From positions 9,772,413 to 9,836,412 of the forward strand of contig JANVCC010000047.1 in NCBI GenBank assembly GCA_025345505.1: a stretch of 64,000 nt of DNA. The letters are read 5' to 3'. The DNA is from Todiramphus chloris collaris. Lineage: Eukaryota; Chordata; Aves; Coraciiformes; Alcedinidae. The notes beneath the pieces were generated by a model, which had not been told where the DNA came from, did no database searches, and saw nothing but the letters and a program-made list of their open reading frames with translations. Positions 59,216 to 64,000 of this stretch are shown piece after piece. The position numbers and the translations under genes were made by a program. The first letter of the stretch is position 1. Each line of letters starts with the position of its first letter.

Positions 59216-62200
59216 GAGATTACATTTTAGCATTTGTTTGGATCCCACCAGTTTTTATCAAGGATACAATGAGTCGTAATTATTCTTTTTCTGGATTGAC
59301 ATATATTTGGAACCAAACAGGCAGTTAAACATATTCTTTTGGATATAAGAAAGTCAGATATATGCAATTTGGTTTAGACGAGCAATTATCTCAAATACGC
59401 ATCCAAATGCTGTAAAAATTTTTGTCTGTATTTTCCATTAGGGTCAGTTAGTGAAAAGTTTCAGCAAAAGAACATTAAAACTTTTGGAAGTAGTGTATAT
59501 TAAAGAGCTGACGATGTGATAAAAGCAGCATCAACTGAGGCAGAACACAATCAGAAATGCAAGTGATGGCAAGGACCCAGACTATGTGAAGTTCTATCAA
59601 GATATTATCTAGCCTGCAGAAATCTAAGTTAATCACATGAAATGCCTTCTGTCTTTGTAAGGGATACAGTCAGATGACAGGAAAAATTTAAATCATGGCC
59701 AACATAAACCATCCACCATGAACATGAACAAGAAGAACATAACATTTCTGTAGATACTTGAGCTGATTAAAGTTTTGATGTGGTACATACTTTTAGAAGA
59801 AGCCTGGAGTGCTTTACAGAATTGATTGTTTTGTAGCAATACAGCTTGGACAGCAATCACAAAAAATGCAGCAACAAACATGACTCCTAATTAGTGAGGA
59901 TATATGTTTCCAGAAGTCTAGTCACCATTCAGACAAAGGGATCCTGGAATGGATTAGGAATTTACCTACTATTAAGGTCCTATTTCATGTATATCCTGAG
60001 CTTTCATGTCACCCAAATGATTACCAAGGAGTATTGGCTAGTGCATTTGTAATAGTGTTTGTTTTGGGTTTTTTCCCTGTGAATGTAAAAGATGAGACTG
60101 CAGAACTGTCACTTAGCAGGCACTGCTGTGACCCTCTAAGCCTCTAACAGCTTTACTGAGCTTGAGGCAAAATGCAAGAAATGCTATGATTTGACAGCCA
60201 TCCACAACTGGGCACCATTTCACCTTCAGATCTGCAAGGCATGGAAATAACACACTATGATATAAAGAAAAAATTATAACTAAGTCAAGAGTCAAAGTGG
60301 AGAATAAACCATAGGTTTTGGTAGTGTTACACGTTTGGCACAAATATTCATATCCATGCAAAATACAACATAGAAACTACCTGGCAGATGTATCAAAATA
60401 AGCACATAAGTGACAGCAGCCTCTGTGGTGTTCTATGAACTTCTGAAACTGATGCTGATACCTTCTGAGAATGTCAATTTGTACAACTATCGTTGGATGC
60501 TGATACCATGACACACTTACATTCACACAGAGACTGAAACAGTGGTGATGACTTGATCCAGGGGATTATGACCTCTGGTCTTCACAGACCTGTTTGACAT
60601 TTCTCCATACAGATGAAATTTAAATGAGCAAACTATTGTTTATGTAAGTCATTGTTTCACGGGAAAAATTTAAGAGTGAAGAATTATTAATGCCGTTTAA
60701 TTACTTAATTAATAGTTAAAATTAATTCTGCTAGCTCATCAGAGAATCTCTTCTTGGAAGGGCTCTTTCATACAGTGCTCAGGGTCTGGAATGCCAAAAT
60801 ACCTGTACAGGCCATGGTAATTCTGTGTCTCATAAGCAGTGTTCTGGTTTGGCTTAGTGTTCATGATGTTACTCTGTCATCCTTATGTACTGACACTGGA
60901 GATGTAAGAAAGTTGCTCATAGATTTAACCTCCATGATTGTGAGGAACCCTCCCTTTTTCTTCTTTTATCCACTTCTGAAATTGAGATTATATTTCTGAA
61001 ACACTTGATGTATCTTCCAGGTACTAAGTTCTGATAGTCCAGACTTGCTTATGCTTCTCAGTACAACACAAAGTATAGTCTACAGAAGCAATGCTGGTTC
61101 AAACTAGGAATGTGAAAGGCCATATTGCATCTTTTGGACTACTGCTTTGGGCAGCTCCGCAAGTCCTGCGCTAACAGGCTTTCCTTTGTGCAGAAGACAC
61201 TGTCCACATGATACGCTTCCTGGAGTCTTAACAAGTCATTCCCATAGATGCACCCTTACAGACTGCATGGTGTACTGAGAATCAAAGATAAAGATACTCT
61301 GTTTTCTATTGACATACATAAACTTTTGAGGCGGAAGAAGCCTGCTTTCACACTGGTTTCCACAGACATTCTGCTAACATTAATGGAAAGCAAGCAATTC
61401 TAAAATCACCAAATCCAGAGAAACTTTCTTAGACTGACATTTGCCTGAATAGCATGTAGACTTCTGCAACATTGCAATGTACATTGCAGTAATGGCATTG
61501 TAGATACTGCACTGTAGATGTCTAATACACTGCTAGTTATCTACACTCTTTTTACTGCTGGGCAGAGAAAGAGAGAATCCCAGAGTTAGATTCTTATCTG
61601 AATGTGGGTATCTATATTAATAGATCAGATAGTTCTGCAAAGCTGTTCAAAGTTACAGCAGATAAATCTCAACGCTAATGATCCCGGGATGCTAGTTTAG
61701 GTTATACATTATTTCATTTTATGTGTGCATGGCATTTTAAAATCATAATATAAATTTCCATGTTTTTGTGACATCTTGTATTTTCCTAGTATTGAACTGT
61801 GTGAGACACCGTGGAAGTAGTTCGTAGTGAAACATGACTTTTAAATGTGTTGCTCTTTTCCTGTGGAATGTATTGCTAAAAGAAAAACAAAAGCATCTTT
61901 CAAGTGCAGATGAAATTAATCTTTCCCATCCTTTGTACAACATGTTGTACATTACAAAGGCCAACACTTACCACATGTTTCAGCCTACGTGCTATCTTCC
62001 ACCTATTACTATATCAGTGATGTCATGTGTAGGCCACTTTATGATGTTAAGGTTTGTTATTTGATTCTTTCTGTAATTAGAAAACGAAAAAATCCGCAGG
62101 TTTACATCTGGTTTTATGTGTCAGTAGACAAAACTTCCACAGTGATTTTCCAAGGAGCATGTGCCTTCCAGTTTGTTAGAGATTCTCCCAGTAAGTTCTT

Positions 62201-63510
62201 ACACCATTATGTAAGGTGTACATCTTATTTTATTTTAGCTGTAATCTTGCACAAACCTTACCACCAGAAATATGAGCCCTAATGACATTCTTCCAAGTCA
62301 CTGATCTATTAGGATTTTATTTGTGACATTACGACCAAGTCCTCAAAGGGTGACAGTCAATTACACTGCGATGTCCCAGATCAGTTGTTACACCCATTGT
62401 CAATTTTGTAAGCATATGTTTTTCTGTGTGAGAACCTGTAAATTTTTTCTGCCCGGGTGAAATCTAACATACTGTTTCACTTCTATACTGAAGAGAGTGT
62501 CGCTTTCCTGTTTAACTGTGTGAATGTCAAGATAAAGTAATTATTTTCAGGAACACTTAATTCATCTTCTGTTTCTACTGGTTTAGATCAATGCTGTAAT
62601 CAAAGCTTCAATGGTTTCAAAGGTTTTCTTGTAGATTGATGATATGAAAGAGAGTTGACAGCTCATAGCTCCTGTGTATTGGCAGTTTGGAAGTTAGTAC
62701 GTATTCCCTCTACTCACACATCAGCCATGTGTGAACTTACTACTTGTAAAAGGGATTTTTTTTCTATGTTATTAACCTGAAATGAGATACAAGAGTAACT
62801 GCTGGGCAAATTCAGCACTCATTAACAATGCATTGTAGCTGTTGGACTTACAACCTATTTGAGCAGGCTGGCTTTGGGAGGAAAAAGGAAAAGAAAAAGG
62901 CACTTGAGCTATAGTATTATTTATGCTTGTCCCTTATATGTAGGGCCCAGATTTACCCCCAGTGCATCCATTAATAATAATTAGAATGATGCCAGTGGAA
63001 ATATCACATGGCCATGTATATGGCTTTTTCTTTCAAAGTGTTTGTATATCAGTAAGGTAAGAAATTTCATATATAATAGTCATACATATTTAACACTTAC
63101 TGGTTTAATCTTGTATCTGAACTGCTTATAAATGGAAGTTACTTAACATGATCAGTTAAATTGTTGTCATTCTATTTACACCAACATTACAAAGTCAACT
63201 CACAATGGGAAAGTAATTTCTGTATTTTCTGTTCTCTGCTCAGAATCAATGTCCATTGCATCTCTCTCTTACCGTGCTGGTTTTTTTCCTGCACTAATTA
63301 TTAAAGGCAGTCAAATAATGGAGAATAAATTTTTCGGTTATGTTAGCCTTTGTTTGCATTTTTGAATGCAGATACATTTTGTAAGTGCACAATACATGAC
63401 TTAATATCTTTTAAGATATTAGTGTAATTAATAAATGACTTAATGCATATCTACATATCTTTTACTATCTTAACAACTTGTAAGTTTTTCTCTTAAACTG
63501 TTAAGTTTCT
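59216..63510. other. Long AT-rich stretch, no gene recognised
   Basis: About 4.3 kb with no transposon or gene I can name. A perfect 16-bp palindrome TGCAATGTACATTGCA lies at 61473-61488. Confidence 0.5.
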
Positions 63511-63772
63511 TCATTGTGCAGTCACAGCAGTTCCACTGGAGCTCTTCTCTCTGCCTGCACAAGTTAAGCTTTCCAAAACAGGAGCAAGTAGCATGCAGTG
63601 AAACATTGCTGTTACAATTGTGTCTTGCAGAGAAAGCTGGATGTCAAAAAGATTCTGAAAAATCAGGAGCTCCTCACTTATTTCTCTAAGTGGATCATTT
63701 AAATGAACAACAACTGTTTCAAGTTTTTCAGTCATGGGAAAATTTAGCAACCTTTCCCTATGGGACTGGGCT
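63511..63772 (-). CDS. Candidate terminal coding exon, minus strand, unknown
   Basis: On the minus strand a frame continues from a plausible acceptor (...gtctacatctttag, AG at 63774-63773) to a stop at 63511, about 86 codons. The peptide looks globular, amphipathic and helical: EKLETVVVHLNDPLREISEE is followed by LLIFQNLFDIQLSLQDTIV and MFHCMLLAPVLESL. There is an ATG inside the exon (63750). The hydrophobic spacing loosely recalls ARM/HEAT-like helices or the FPL domain of CLEC16A, but I cannot claim homology. The frame is open further upstream, to a TAA about 50 bp before the acceptor. No poly(A) signal close behind the stop. It could be chance; other exons would lie beyond 64,000. Confidence 0.22.
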
Positions 63773-64000
63773 CTAAAGATGTAGACATTTGAACAAGCAG
63801 GATATAATGCTTTTTAAAGAGCATCACATTTATTTTGGCTTGCAACCATTAAAAAAAATGCCACATGGCCAAAACTGTGTGGTCTCTCCAGACGCCTTTT
63901 GTGTTACCCATAGGCAACCACCCCCACCCTACCTAGCCTAGCTACCTCATTTACAATAAGATAAATTGCCTCTGGCGTTAAGTCTGTCTCCACTGACTGT

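Noticed and set aside
1..64000. CRISPR arrays, bacterial operons, ribosome-binding sites, tRNA or rRNA genes
   Set aside because: The sequence is vertebrate. No spaced identical repeats, no complete tRNA with both A and B boxes and no rRNA segments were seen.

Overview
The window looks like AT-rich intergenic or intronic DNA from a bird, most likely a songbird or a relative. The main evidence is the repeat content: CR1 LINE fragments with the avian tail (TTCTATG-type units at 19,730-19,751) and several solo long terminal repeats (LTRs) of endogenous-retrovirus families that I know from songbird and other avian genomes. The species call is inference; the repeat recognition rests on remembered family sequence. 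No complete protein-coding gene is visible.

Layout. 0.9-1.5 kb: two opposite-facing pieces of one LTR family. 3.1-3.8 kb: CR1 reverse-transcriptase (RT) fragment, minus strand. 4.9-5.6 kb: solo LTR, minus. 6.7-7.3 kb: two CR1 pieces joined in inverted orientation. 8.9, 11.8 and 23.7 kb: short minus-strand CR1 tails. 13.4-13.9 kb: solo LTR, plus. 16.5-18.3 kb: the longest CR1 (endonuclease start, big internal deletion, RT, 3' part). 19.5 kb: CR1 3' end. 24.25-26.0 kb: a GC-rich island made of two ~351-bp tandem units plus a 15-bp minisatellite, running into a CR1 endonuclease domain; I read it as a rare 5'-complete but 3'-lost CR1. 28.3-29.0 and 57.4-58.6 kb: much older CR1 copies of the type shared with turtles and crocodilians. 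29-41 kb: poor in recognisable transposons, with AT-rich stretches rich in homeodomain- and POU-type motifs. 56.4-56.8 kb: GC-rich solo LTR. 58.8-59.2 kb: a strongly degenerate TTAGGG-like tract.

Possible coding signals are few and weak. The best is a 91-codon open frame at 50,349-50,621, opening exactly at a strong splice acceptor and carrying two Cys-x2-Cys pairs. A second, on the minus strand at 63,511-63,772, also follows a plausible acceptor. Two further open frames (29.4-29.9 kb minus, 31.2-31.5 kb plus) are noted at low confidence. Nothing suggests an operon or a multi-gene system. The transposon relics record successive waves: ancient CR1, bird CR1, then LTRs.
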